Assembly: GCF_000760695.4 (NCBI RefSeq)
Contig: NZ_JHEG04000001.1
Span: 7,973,123 to 8,037,122 of the forward strand
Length of the DNA stretch: 64,000 nucleotides
Reading direction: 5' to 3'
Source of the DNA: Tolypothrix bouteillei VB521301
Lineage (GTDB): Bacteria > Cyanobacteriota > Cyanobacteriia > Cyanobacteriales > Nostocaceae
Both the position numbers and the translations under genes were made by a program. Of the stretch, positions 46,301 to 54,849 are shown piece after piece. How positions within the stretch are numbered: the stretch's first letter is position 1; each line of letters begins with the position of its first letter. Below the pieces are notes generated by a model. It did no database searches. It saw only the letters and a program-made list of their open reading frames with translations, and was not told where the DNA came from.

Positions 46301-48497
46301 TGACGGCGCACAAATTAATGCCAATACCTATGGCAAGGGCGATGCTGGCAATGTAACTGTGCGAGCGGAGAATGGTTCTGTCTCCCTAGATACGGATGCT
46401 GTTATTGGAAGCAATATAGAAGCAGGCGGTGATGGTAAGGGAGGTATCATCGATATCACAGCCAAGTCTTTATCCCTTAGTAGTGGCGGGCAACTGCTAA
46501 CCATCGTTCGTCAAGCAGATACGGAGAAAAACATCCCGGCTGGCATTGGGAATGCGGGAAATGTGAATGTCACAGTCCGTGGAGGTGATGTGACACTTGA
46601 CGGAGTCAGTAGTGGAGCAAATAAACTACCCAGTTCCATATTCAGTACCGTAGGCTCAGAGGCACAAGGCAATGGTGGTGATATCAATCTCACTATCGAA
46701 AATGGTTCGCTATTGATGAGTAACGGCGCACAAATCAGCGCTAGTACTTTTGGCACAGGAGATGCTGGAAACATTAAAATTGCTGTCCGCAACGCTGTTA
46801 ATCTCTTTGGATTTACCACGTTAGGAACCGCTTCTGGTTCTTTTAATCAAATTTCAAGCTTTGTAGGTCAGAATGCAACAGGTAAAGGAGGTAACATTGA
46901 CATAAAAGCAGGCTCCCTATCAATGAACGATCTTAGCGAGCTAAGTACTGCAACTTCTGGTCGGGGAAATGCTGGAAAGGTGTCACTGCAAATTGATGGC
47001 CCTGTCACGCTCACGAAATTGAGTAACATTAGGAGTAATGTAGAACAGGGAGGCGAAGGAATTGCTGGTAATATTAATGTACAGGCAAGATCGCTGACCC
47101 TAACAGATGGTGGTCAGATAGGTAGTATTGTTTTTCGTGAAGGAAATGGTCTAAATGGGGGAAAGGGAAAAGCAGGCAATATCGAAATTAATGCTAAAGA
47201 TTTTGTTAATATTTCTGGCTCCAGTTCTATTCAATTTCCCGTCTCCTTCCCAACAGTAGGATTTTCAAGCGCATTGCTTGCTAGTGCTGAAAGAGGAACA
47301 ACTAATATTGAAGCACAGGCTGCAGGCAGTATTACTGTCACCACTAATAATTTTCGTTTAGCAGACGGTGGAATTGTAGAAGCACTCACAGCTAATAATG
47401 GTAATGGTGGCAACATAACTATAAACGCTAAGACTTTTGAAGTAAGCAATGGTGGACGGGTGACTACATCTACTAGTAGGGGTGGCAAAGCAGGTAATAT
47501 TATCTTAAGGGTAAGCGATCGCATCCTTCTTTCTGGCAGTAACAGTGGATTGTTTTCTAACACCGAAGCAAACTCTCAAGGTGATGGTGGTAGCATTGAC
47601 ATTGACCCCAAAGAATTTATTCTTCGCGATGGCGCGAGAATATCTGTAAATAGTGAAGGTAGCGGCAACGGTGGCAGTATTAAAATTGGGGCAGGAACTC
47701 TCAGATTGGACAATGCCAAAATTACCGCAGAAACCCAGAGTGCTCAGGGTGGTAGTATCGAGTTAAATTTGCAAGACTTACTCATCTTGCGTCGTGGAAG
47801 TAAAATTTCTGCCACTGCAGGCAGATCTCAGGGGAGTGGCGACGGTGGAAACATCACCATCAACATTCCTGATGGCGTCATCATTGCCTTTCCTCAAGAA
47901 AATAGCGACATCACAGCCAATGCTTTTAACGGTCGGGGTGGAAATATTTCTATTAGAGGTGCATTGCTTGGAATCGCTCCACTCACCCGAAAACAGCTCG
48001 AGCAATTCGATCCCAACGGACTCGATCCAAATAATGTACCCACAAGCGATATCACTGCAATTTCCCAACAACAGCCGCAACAAGAAGGTACAGTACAACT
48101 CAATACCGAAATCGACCCCAATCGCGGGTTGGTGGAGTTACCTGAAGAAGTGACAGACCCCTCAAAAGAAATTGCCCAGAATCCCTGTCAGCGCGGTATA
48201 GGTAGTCGATTTATCGTCACCGGACGTGGTGGTTTGCCACCGAGTCCCGGTCAAACCGCCAACAGCAACAACGTGCAAGTCGATTTACTTGAGCCTGTTT
48301 CCACTGCTGGTAATTCTGCAAGTATCAGTCATACAACGGTGTCATCCACCAACCCCAATCCCAAACAGTTTGTTCCAGCGCAAGGATGGGTCTTTAACCA
48401 AAAAGGTGAAATCGTGCTGACAGCTTACGATCCTGCTAACACGAACGCACAACGCCCCTTACAAACTCTCAGACCTACCAGTTGTGCTGCACGCTAG
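43323..48497 (+). CDS. Large TpsA filamentous-haemagglutinin-type exoprotein, module 2
   Basis: A 1724-aa secreted protein. Signal peptide (cleavage likely near AKAQQ at about 28-31) and TPS domain with a perfect NPNGI motif (123-127). A beta-helix of Gly/Asn-rich repeats follows (GKGGNINITV, NMSDGAQI, GDAGNVTVRAENGSVSLD). The middle has three very similar long units (see repeat entry). The C-terminal block matches TpsA1: DITAISQQQP, DPNRGLVELPEE, NPCQRGIGSRF, QGWVFNQKGEIVLTAY, ending SCAAR. It is 638 residues longer than TpsA1, largely through the repeat region. Confidence 0.94.
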   Translation: MKPSKRSLFFFSFPLYSIASLAPITPAKAQQVIPDNTLGSENSIVNTNVDVKGSLGDRIDGGATRGTSLFHSFEKFDVDANGRVYFNPQTGIQNIFSRVTGGNASNIQGTLGVLSGANLFFINPNGILFGPNAKLDVGGSFLGSTASSLLFGNQFEFSATSKLAPPQLLTVNIPTGLRFRDNPVNPTNPANITVQSYSEDINGNYTGLEVPNGKSIALVGGDVLVDYGTLAARSGRIELGGVRGTGEIGLDGNTLQLNFPDDVARADVRLKNEGYVIVRGSGGGSIAINAKDIEISDNSLVRGGISLSPTVVTGAQAGDITLNATGAIEISGFSWIDNNVVNNFNYSGNTISGNGGNINIKAGSFSMSGGAQLSASTYVKGNAGSINIRAENGSVSLIGDTYIFNNIEDGGDGKAGGINITAKSLSLNDGAQLQTLIRQGGTGEAGDVNVTVRGGDVTLAGVSSGVNKLPSLITSYIDTGAMGKGGDVNLTIENGSLIMNNGSQLDVSTYGKGNAGDVNVRAENGVSLTGRNTRIFGTLESGGEGKGGNINITVDKGSFNISDGAQINANTYGKGDAGNVTVRAENGSVSLDTDAVIGSNIEAGGDGKGGIIDITAKSLSLSSGGQLLTIVRQSQNQRPAGKGNAGNVNVTVRGGDVTLSGISSIDQLPSSIFSTVGSEAQGNSGNINLTIENGSLNMSNGAQISASMFGKGNGGNINLTIENGLLNVSDGAQISASMFGKGIAGDINVRAENGVSLTGRNTRIFGTLQSGGDGKGGNVSITVDKGSFNMSDGAQINANTYSKGDAGNVTVRAENGSVSLDTDAVIGSNIEAGGDGKGGIIDITAKSLSLSSGGQLLTIVRQADTENKIPAGIGNAGNVNVTVRGGDVTLDGVSSGANKLPSLIASYVDSGAQGNGGNINLTIENGSLNMSNGARIIASMFGKGIAGDINVRAENGFSLTGRNTRIFSTLESGDEGKGGNINITVGKGSFNMSDGAQINANTYGKGDAGNVTVRAENGSVSLDTDAVIGSNIEAGGDGKGGIIDITAKSLSLSSGGQLLTIVRQADTEKNIPAGIGNAGNVNVTVRGGDVTLDGVSSGANKLPSSIFSTVGSEAQGNGGDINLTIENGSLLMSNGAQISASTFGTGDAGNIKIAVRNAVNLFGFTTLGTASGSFNQISSFVGQNATGKGGNIDIKAGSLSMNDLSELSTATSGRGNAGKVSLQIDGPVTLTKLSNIRSNVEQGGEGIAGNINVQARSLTLTDGGQIGSIVFREGNGLNGGKGKAGNIEINAKDFVNISGSSSIQFPVSFPTVGFSSALLASAERGTTNIEAQAAGSITVTTNNFRLADGGIVEALTANNGNGGNITINAKTFEVSNGGRVTTSTSRGGKAGNIILRVSDRILLSGSNSGLFSNTEANSQGDGGSIDIDPKEFILRDGARISVNSEGSGNGGSIKIGAGTLRLDNAKITAETQSAQGGSIELNLQDLLILRRGSKISATAGRSQGSGDGGNITINIPDGVIIAFPQENSDITANAFNGRGGNISIRGALLGIAPLTRKQLEQFDPNGLDPNNVPTSDITAISQQQPQQEGTVQLNTEIDPNRGLVELPEEVTDPSKEIAQNPCQRGIGSRFIVTGRGGLPPSPGQTANSNNVQVDLLEPVSTAGNSASISHTTVSSTNPNPKQFVPAQGWVFNQKGEIVLTAYDPANTNAQRPLQTLRPTSCAAR
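44850..46640 (+). repeat. Long intragenic direct repeats in TpsA2
   Basis: Three units with nearly identical DNA. Equivalent points (the GDAGNVTV codons) are at about 45048, 45735 and 46341, so spacings are 687 and 606 bp, multiples of three. Within units, runs of about 100 bases (SNIEAGGDGKGG through GGQLLTIVRQ) differ at only a few positions. The flanking block FGTLESGGEGKGG also occurs three times. Such similarity indicates recent amplification or gene conversion. Confidence 0.9.
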
Positions 48498-48540
48498 AAG
48501 TCTTTTGTGTAAGAACCCATATTGACAGGAGAAACTGACC

Positions 48541-51336
48541 ATGGTCCCTTCAAAACCCAAATTCTGGAAATTGCAAAATTTCTTGAAAAAGATCTACAGA
48601 AAACGTTCCCTTTTTCTTGCAGCCTTATTATTTACTCTCTCAACTATCTCACCTGTTGTTGCCAAAGTTTCTTCACCAACTCCCGTTGTTCAATCTCAAC
48701 AAGATGCAGGACAGTTAGTGAGTGAGGCAACTCAATTATACCGCTCGGGACAGTTCCAAAAAGCGGCAGTCGTCTGGGAAAAAATCGCAGCTATTTTTGC
48801 GGCTCAAGGCGATGGTTTAAATCAAGCAATGGCGTTGAGCAATCTCTCTTTGACTCATCAGAAAATAGGACAGTGGGATAAAGCAAAAAAAGCTATCGAA
48901 GACAGCTTGCAAATTTTGTCAACTCAAGAAGGAAAAGATAAACTAAAAATTCAAGCTCAAACTTTAGATATTCAAGGATATTTACAACGGGAATTAGGAC
49001 GCTCGTCAGATGCTCTCAAAAGTTGGCATGATTCTACTAAAATATACAGCCAAATAGGCGAGAGTGAGAAATTGACTCAAAGCACAATCAATCAAGCCCA
49101 AGCCATGCAAGACTTGGGTCTTTATTCCCGTGCTTGCAATACATTGTTACAAGTGTTGAAGCCAGAAATAGACGTTGAAAATTGTGACAATATCACTCAA
49201 ATCTCTTTAGAAGAATTACAAAAAAAACTTGAGAAGATCTCTACAACTGAATCTCCTAAATTGGTGACGGTTATAGCATTGAGAAGTTTTGGTGAATTGA
49301 GGGGATTGGAGGGTCAGTTAGAACAAGCTAAACTGATTTTAGAAACAAGTAAAAATTTAGCTAAAAAATTAAATTCTCCTCAAGAGCAAGCAGCGACATA
49401 TCTAAGTTTGGGAAATACGCAACGAGATTTAGCTAAAGTTAAAGAAGCTCGTGGTGAAGTGCAGTCTTATGAATTAAAAGCGTTAGACTCGTATAATATG
49501 GTATTGAGTTTGTCCTCACTACCAATAGCGCGACAGCAAGCAGAACTGAATCAACTCAGTTTATTGATGAAACTCGAGAGATGGAACGAAGCCGAAGAAT
49601 TATGGCGATCGCTTAAACCCCAACTCGACAGCCTATCTCCAAGCCGCACGGGCGTTTACCTGCAAATTAACTTTGCTCAAAACTTTATAGATCTCACTGA
49701 AGAAAGTAACTACCAACTCAAGAGTAATTCCCAACTTCCAACGGCTCTGGATGTGAATAAAATTTTGGCTAGAGCAGTAGAACAAGCAGAGAGTTTGGGA
49801 GATAAAAGAGCCGAAGCTTATGCTTTGGGAACTAGGGGAAAATTGTATATGAATGAAACCATGTATAATTTGCCTCAGGCAGAAAAATTGACAAGACAAG
49901 CTTTGAGTTTTGATTCCAGTTTTAACACCCCAGATATAGCTTATCAGCATTTCAGACAGTTGGGAAAAATACAGAAGGCTCAAGGAGATATACCAGAAGC
50001 GATCGCATCTTACACCAATGCCTATGAAGCTCTTCAGTTATTACGTAAAGACTTAGTCACGATTAACCCGGAAGTTCAATTTTCTTTTCAGAAAAGTGTT
50101 GAACCAATATACAGAGAGTTAGTGGATTTAGACATAGGATATGCCCATAGCTTGAAAACAGCAGGAAAGAATGAAGACAGCCAAAAACTGATAGTTCAAG
50201 CTCGTAAAGTCATTGAGTCTCTTCAATTAGCCGAACTCAATAACTTTTTTAAAGAAGCTTGTGTAGAAGAAAAATCCAAACCAATTGATAACATAGATAA
50301 AAAGGCAGGAATTATCTACACAATTGTTTCGTCAAACAACTTAACAGTTATCCTGAGCCTACCTCAAAAGCCAAATTTAATCTTTCATACAACATCATTT
50401 GAACCAGATGAATTTAAGAAAACTCTAGATGAGGTGCAACGTTCCCTAATAGATCCTGTCAGTGTTGAGGAAACTGCTCGCATATATTACCAAAAGTTGT
50501 ATGATTGGCTGATTAAACCAATGGAGTCAGAGTTGAAAAACAGTAATGTTACAACTCTAGCCTTCGTGTTAGATGGAGACTTGCGAAATATTCCCATGTC
50601 GATTCTATATGATGGCAAGCAATATCTCATACAAAAGTATGCCCTTGCTGTCACACCTGGTTTGCAGCTAGTCGATCCAAAACCAATCTCGCAAGTTGAG
50701 TTAAAAGCTTTTACTGCAGGGCTCAGTAAAATTCGTCCGGGATTTGCGCCACACAAAGATTTTAGAGAATTAAGCAATGTTGAAACTGAACTGCAACAAA
50801 TTAAGCGTCTTGGAATCTCTCGACGGTTGGTTCTCAACGAAGAATTTACAAGCAAGCTACTCAAACAACAAATTATTGCTTCTCGCGTTCCTCCCATACT
50901 TCACTTAGCAACTCACGGTGAGTTTAGCTCCAGCCCTGAAAAAACCTTTATCCTTTCTTGGGACAGTCGTATCAACGTGAATCAGTTGGGTCAGTTATTG
51001 CAGAATCATTCTTTGTATCAGAATAAACCCATTGAGTTGCTAGTTCTCAGTGCTTGTAAAACAGCAAGTGGGGATAAACGGGCTACATTGGGGCTCGCCG
51101 GTGTCGCCGTGCGGGCTGGTGCTCGCAGTACGCTGGCAACATTATGGTCAGTCGTGGATGAAACGACTGCTACAATCATGACTGAATTCTACAGTCAGCT
51201 AGAAGAAGCAAAAAAGACAAACCAAAATAAAGCAGAAGCACTGAGAAGAGCTCAACTCAATGTTATGGAAAAATACGAGAAGTACAGACATCCGCATTTT
51301 TGGGCACCTTTCATTCTCGTTGGAAATTGGCAGTAG
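48541..51336 (+). CDS. Exported TPR-CHAT putative cysteine protease, module 2
   Basis: A 931-aa protein from ATG 48541 (AGGAGAAAC ribosome site), exactly as long as its paralogue. It has the same N-terminal signal or anchor (KRSLFLAALLFTLSTISPVVA), TPR region and CHAT domain. His792 (LATHGEFSS) and Cys839 (LSACKTASGD) fall at the same residue numbers. The gap to TpsA2 is 43 nt, so TpsB, TpsA and CHAT probably form one transcript. Divergence from copy 1 is spread over the TPR part, and the catalytic regions are best conserved, which suggests selection on enzymatic activity. Confidence 0.94.
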   Translation: MVPSKPKFWKLQNFLKKIYRKRSLFLAALLFTLSTISPVVAKVSSPTPVVQSQQDAGQLVSEATQLYRSGQFQKAAVVWEKIAAIFAAQGDGLNQAMALSNLSLTHQKIGQWDKAKKAIEDSLQILSTQEGKDKLKIQAQTLDIQGYLQRELGRSSDALKSWHDSTKIYSQIGESEKLTQSTINQAQAMQDLGLYSRACNTLLQVLKPEIDVENCDNITQISLEELQKKLEKISTTESPKLVTVIALRSFGELRGLEGQLEQAKLILETSKNLAKKLNSPQEQAATYLSLGNTQRDLAKVKEARGEVQSYELKALDSYNMVLSLSSLPIARQQAELNQLSLLMKLERWNEAEELWRSLKPQLDSLSPSRTGVYLQINFAQNFIDLTEESNYQLKSNSQLPTALDVNKILARAVEQAESLGDKRAEAYALGTRGKLYMNETMYNLPQAEKLTRQALSFDSSFNTPDIAYQHFRQLGKIQKAQGDIPEAIASYTNAYEALQLLRKDLVTINPEVQFSFQKSVEPIYRELVDLDIGYAHSLKTAGKNEDSQKLIVQARKVIESLQLAELNNFFKEACVEEKSKPIDNIDKKAGIIYTIVSSNNLTVILSLPQKPNLIFHTTSFEPDEFKKTLDEVQRSLIDPVSVEETARIYYQKLYDWLIKPMESELKNSNVTTLAFVLDGDLRNIPMSILYDGKQYLIQKYALAVTPGLQLVDPKPISQVELKAFTAGLSKIRPGFAPHKDFRELSNVETELQQIKRLGISRRLVLNEEFTSKLLKQQIIASRVPPILHLATHGEFSSSPEKTFILSWDSRINVNQLGQLLQNHSLYQNKPIELLVLSACKTASGDKRATLGLAGVAVRAGARSTLATLWSVVDETTATIMTEFYSQLEEAKKTNQNKAEALRRAQLNVMEKYEKYRHPHFWAPFILVGNWQ

Positions 51337-51848
51337 CGCCCGACAACTCACGATGCTATTGGCTCATCGTGGGCTGACCGCCTCGAGCCGGTGGCTCAAC
51401 ATGCCTTCGGTGGAATTCAGTTCCCCCCTTTTTTAAGGGGGGTTAGGGGGGAGCGAAACTGTAAAAATGCATTATATAAGACTTGTGTACACTACCGCAG
51501 CCGATGAATTGGGGGAATAAAGCCCCCCTTGCGATCGAGGAGTTGGGGGAATCTTCAAGGATTAGATCTTATTAACTGAACGGTATTGGACGATCGCAAC
51601 GAAATTTTCCCGTTGCGATCGCGAACAAGGTGAAGTTGGGCGAACAATACCCGATATTCGATGTTGGTAGTTTTCCGTGCTCGATCTGTTAAGCAAGGCA
51701 GAGCTTAACAGCCTGCATTCCCAGCCAGAGGCTAGAAACGAGAGATGAGGGAGTGCCATTAAATCAGAGATGTGTCACCCCCATTGATGCGCTTTAGCCT
51801 CCAAGAAGTCGAGTTCTTGCAGTCTTCCGAGCTTGATGAAGTTAATGA
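51337..51848. repeat. Gap with reverse R2 repeat between CHAT 2 and fasciclin 2
   Basis: About 51418-51505 is an R2 copy in reverse orientation (C-run/G-run hairpin, TTAGGGGGGAGCGAAACTG, ATATAAGACTTGTGTACACTACCGCAGCC). A GATCG-rich inverted segment follows at about 51588-51623 (TTGGACGATCGCAACG and CGTTGCGATCGC). The rest to 51848 has no recognised gene. Confidence 0.7.
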
Positions 51849-52439
51849 CTAGAAGCCAGGAGGTAAAAGCACCCGATCGATTTCAACGATCACACCATTC
51901 TTTGTTTGAATAGAGGGAGGCTTTCCAACAGCATTATTCAGTTTGACAACACCATCAGAGCCAACAGTCACTTTAACACTCTTACCTTCGACCGTTGGGA
52001 TTTCTGCACCATTTAAGTTTTTCTCTGTAATGAGACGTGAAACCAGATGATATTTTAGGACTTTGAGCCGATTTTCCGGCTGACTGTATCGCTGATAGAC
52101 ATCTTTGGGTAAAGCATTAAAGGCTTCATCAGATGGAGCAAAAATTGTGAAAGAACCCTGTTGCTTCAACTCATCCAGAAGACCTGCTTGTTGCAATTCA
52201 TAAACAAAATTGGCAAATTTACCCTTCTCTGCTACGAGGGTATCAGCGATGTTCTTTTCAGAATTCCGATAGGAAGGATAGCTACGATAAGCAGAAGGTT
52301 GAAACAGTGCCAAGGGAGGATAAAATTTGGCCAGCACAGGAAAACTGATGAAGGTAGTAACACCAGCCATTCCTACAATCAAAGCCAACCTTTTAAACAA
52401 CTGTTTGGTATTCTGAGTAGTTTTTTTTTGAATAAGCAT
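51849..52439 (-). CDS. Secreted fasciclin (FAS1) domain protein, module 2
   Basis: A 196-aa protein when started at ATG 52439 (MLIQKKTTQNTKQLF), which matches the length of the module 1 copy (195). An ATG 12 codons upstream has its ribosome-like GGGA directly abutting it. Hydrophobic segment RLALIVGMAGVTTFISFPVLA, then KFYPPLALFQPSAYRSYPSYR and one FAS1 domain (FTIFAPSDEAFNALP, LKVLKYHLVS, VIVEIDRVLLPPGF). It is convergent with CHAT 2, repeating the module 1 layout. Confidence 0.92.
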   Translation of the reverse strand: MLIQKKTTQNTKQLFKRLALIVGMAGVTTFISFPVLAKFYPPLALFQPSAYRSYPSYRNSEKNIADTLVAEKGKFANFVYELQQAGLLDELKQQGSFTIFAPSDEAFNALPKDVYQRYSQPENRLKVLKYHLVSRLITEKNLNGAEIPTVEGKSVKVTVGSDGVVKLNNAVGKPPSIQTKNGVIVEIDRVLLPPGF

Positions 52440-53045
52440 AAATTGTGTAAGTTCCTTATGAACTCTTTGATGCATTCCCGGTCTTAAGCCGAAATTCTGG
52501 TTGACGAATTGATAAAGGCTGAAGGATAAAGTTAGAAAGATTCATAGCTCAACCAATATGAGCCACCAATCCTTCCTTCTCTCTTCATACTTCATGGATT
52601 AACTACAACTTACTCTTTTCTGATTTCCTATGTTTTGTTTGCATTTTGGCAAACAGTTTCTCATACTTGGCCTTATTCAAGACGAACATTGAACTTCTCG
52701 ACCTTAGACTGCGAAGATTATACCATAAACAGTTAATTTCTTTAACTATGGTCTAATTTAACAATAAGAGATGATTCTAGAGAGAAAACTAAGAAGGAAA
52801 ATGAAAAGTAAAAAATTGAAAAGATTTTTTACTTTTGACTTTCCTTCAACCTATAGGACTCCTATTTGATTTTTGAAACATACGTCGGGGACCCGTCCTC
52901 GTGGGCGAGGTTTCCGCGCAGGGGAGGAGTGGCGTCGGGTATTACCCACAAAAAGCCTTATGTGGGGCAATGTCCACCCAACAGTACCTAACACTTTTCG
53001 TCAATCACTGTATGATTCCTATGGGTATCAGCGCAATCGCCGTTT
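52440..53045. other. Gap between fasciclin 2 and the MscS-like gene
   Basis: About 600 bases. The first part should hold the fasciclin 2 promoter (minus). Around 52880-52950 is a GC-rich block (CCCGTCCTCGTGGGCGAGG and neighbours) resembling the GACGGGCG-type palindromes near 60480; about 52962-52982 contains GGGGCAATGTCCACCC, similar to the hairpin at 60533. No gene seen. Confidence 0.5.
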
Positions 53046-54686
53046 CTAGCTTTTCCCTTTAAAAGAGTCCAGCCATTCTTGAACTTGGTTTCTAGCAATA
53101 TCGCGAGCGCCCAAACCAAATGCTAGGGCGATCGCGACTGCAAGCGCACCCAACAAAAGCCCAAAAGCTAAATTCACAATATCGCTAGCAACGCCAATTT
53201 GTTGCAATGCCATTGCAGACACCAGAGCAATAATAGCAATCCTGGCAACTTGACCCAAAACTCGTGCTTGGCGATCGCCAGAACTCGCAATAATGCTAAA
53301 TGCCAAATTTGCTAGATACAACCCAACAGCAAATACGACCAAACCAGCTAAAATCCTGCCTAAGATAATCACAATCCCTGTCACGAGTGTTGTCAGTGCG
53401 GGAATATTCAGGATATTCACCGCAGCAACAGTCGCAAACAGCATAATGCCTACTAAGACAACAATGCCAACGATTTCTGAAGGAGTGCGGTTTGGGATCG
53501 CAGAGGGTGTAGGTTCTTCTGGAATAACAACTCGTTTGGTAGGTGATGGCAGACCTAAAACCGAGAAAATATTGTTAAATCCTATACTAGTGAGGATACT
53601 GGTCACTAGCTCCGACACAAATCTTCCAAAAAAGTAAGCAATCAGCAAAATTGCTATTGCTGTAAAGATTGATGGCAGAGTGTTAAGAATCTGTTGCAAC
53701 ATTGCGATCGCAGGTACGGAAATCGCTTGGATTTGCAACTGATTCAGTGCAGCAATAGCAACAGGAATTAAAATTAATACGTAGACAATCGTACCAATAA
53801 TCGTTGATAGCGATTGCGTTCCCGCAGCTGCACTCAATCCAAACCGACTTCCCAAATGGTCAATACCTGTTGTCATCAACAAATTGGTTACAATCCGTCT
53901 GACAATGTTAGCCACAAACCAGCCTATAGTGGCAATCAGTGTTGCACCTAGAATGTTGGGAAGAATGGAAATAATTTGTGTAACCAGAGTTTGTACTGGT
54001 AGCAACGCCTGGTTCAACCCCAAGCTATCGAGCACGGGGATGAGAAACACCAAAAGGATAAACCAATACAAAGCATTACCAATTGTCTCGCTCAATGAGA
54101 TCTGATTGAGACTGGTAGCATTATTATCTTGTGGTGGATTTAATCGTTCATCCAACCGCAATGCTTGTAGCCCCCGTACTGTTATCAATTTTGTCAGGGT
54201 AGCCACTAACCAAGCGACTGCGAAGATAAATACAGCACCAACAAACCTGGGTAAAAAGTCCCCAACTTGGTTGAGAAAAGTATTTAGAGGTTGAGAAGCA
54301 ACCCTCAGTTCTAGGGTATCTAGAACCGCAACAACCGTTATCAGGAGGATAGCCCAAAAGACTAAGTTGGCGATAATGCCCTCAACCTGGGGAGATTCCA
54401 CTCCCGTAACTCCTGAAGCAATGCGATTGTCGATATTCGTGCGGTTGAGGAGGGAACGGGTTACAGATTTAGCGACTGCAGCAATCAACCAACCTACTAA
54501 CAAAATCAACGCCGCCCCTACCAATCGAGGCAGAAACTGGATGATTTGTTGCAGAGTCGCCTGAAAGTAATCCAATCCATCAACTTGTTCGGATGGTAAG
54601 GTTGGAGATTGTGCAACCAACGAGCAGACCCTCATCGAAAAACCAACATCTATCACCTGGGATACTGTTTGCCAAGTTGCGTTCAT
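53046..54686 (-). CDS. Mechanosensitive-channel-related membrane protein with repeated TM-helix domains
   Basis: A 546-aa, very hydrophobic protein. It has four or five repeats of the 'conserved TM helix' unit (LPRLVGAALILLVGWLIAAV at about 52; LPRFVGAVFIFAVAWLVATL; LPNILGATLIATIGWFVANI; LPSIFTAIAILLIAYFFGRF; ILGRILAGLVVFAVGLYLANL), each followed by an amphipathic helix. This matches CmpX/MscS-related cyanobacterial proteins, which lack the MscS beta domain. Inferred: inner-membrane channel or stress-linked membrane protein. A short proline-rich linker (VVIPEEPTPSAIP) lies at about 385-400. Confidence 0.85.
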   Translation of the reverse strand: MNATWQTVSQVIDVGFSMRVCSLVAQSPTLPSEQVDGLDYFQATLQQIIQFLPRLVGAALILLVGWLIAAVAKSVTRSLLNRTNIDNRIASGVTGVESPQVEGIIANLVFWAILLITVVAVLDTLELRVASQPLNTFLNQVGDFLPRFVGAVFIFAVAWLVATLTKLITVRGLQALRLDERLNPPQDNNATSLNQISLSETIGNALYWFILLVFLIPVLDSLGLNQALLPVQTLVTQIISILPNILGATLIATIGWFVANIVRRIVTNLLMTTGIDHLGSRFGLSAAAGTQSLSTIIGTIVYVLILIPVAIAALNQLQIQAISVPAIAMLQQILNTLPSIFTAIAILLIAYFFGRFVSELVTSILTSIGFNNIFSVLGLPSPTKRVVIPEEPTPSAIPNRTPSEIVGIVVLVGIMLFATVAAVNILNIPALTTLVTGIVIILGRILAGLVVFAVGLYLANLAFSIIASSGDRQARVLGQVARIAIIALVSAMALQQIGVASDIVNLAFGLLLGALAVAIALAFGLGARDIARNQVQEWLDSFKGKS

Positions 54687-54849
54687 GGTTTTTTGAAAGA
54701 AAGGTTAAGTGTTGTAATAAAAAACACTTAAATGCATCCGTAGTAGGGATTGTTAAGACAATCCTACACCCTGATGCTTAACAGTGTTTTGCCAGTAGAT
54801 TACCAGTAAAATCATACAAATGAGTTAATATCACGAGAAATTTTTTACT

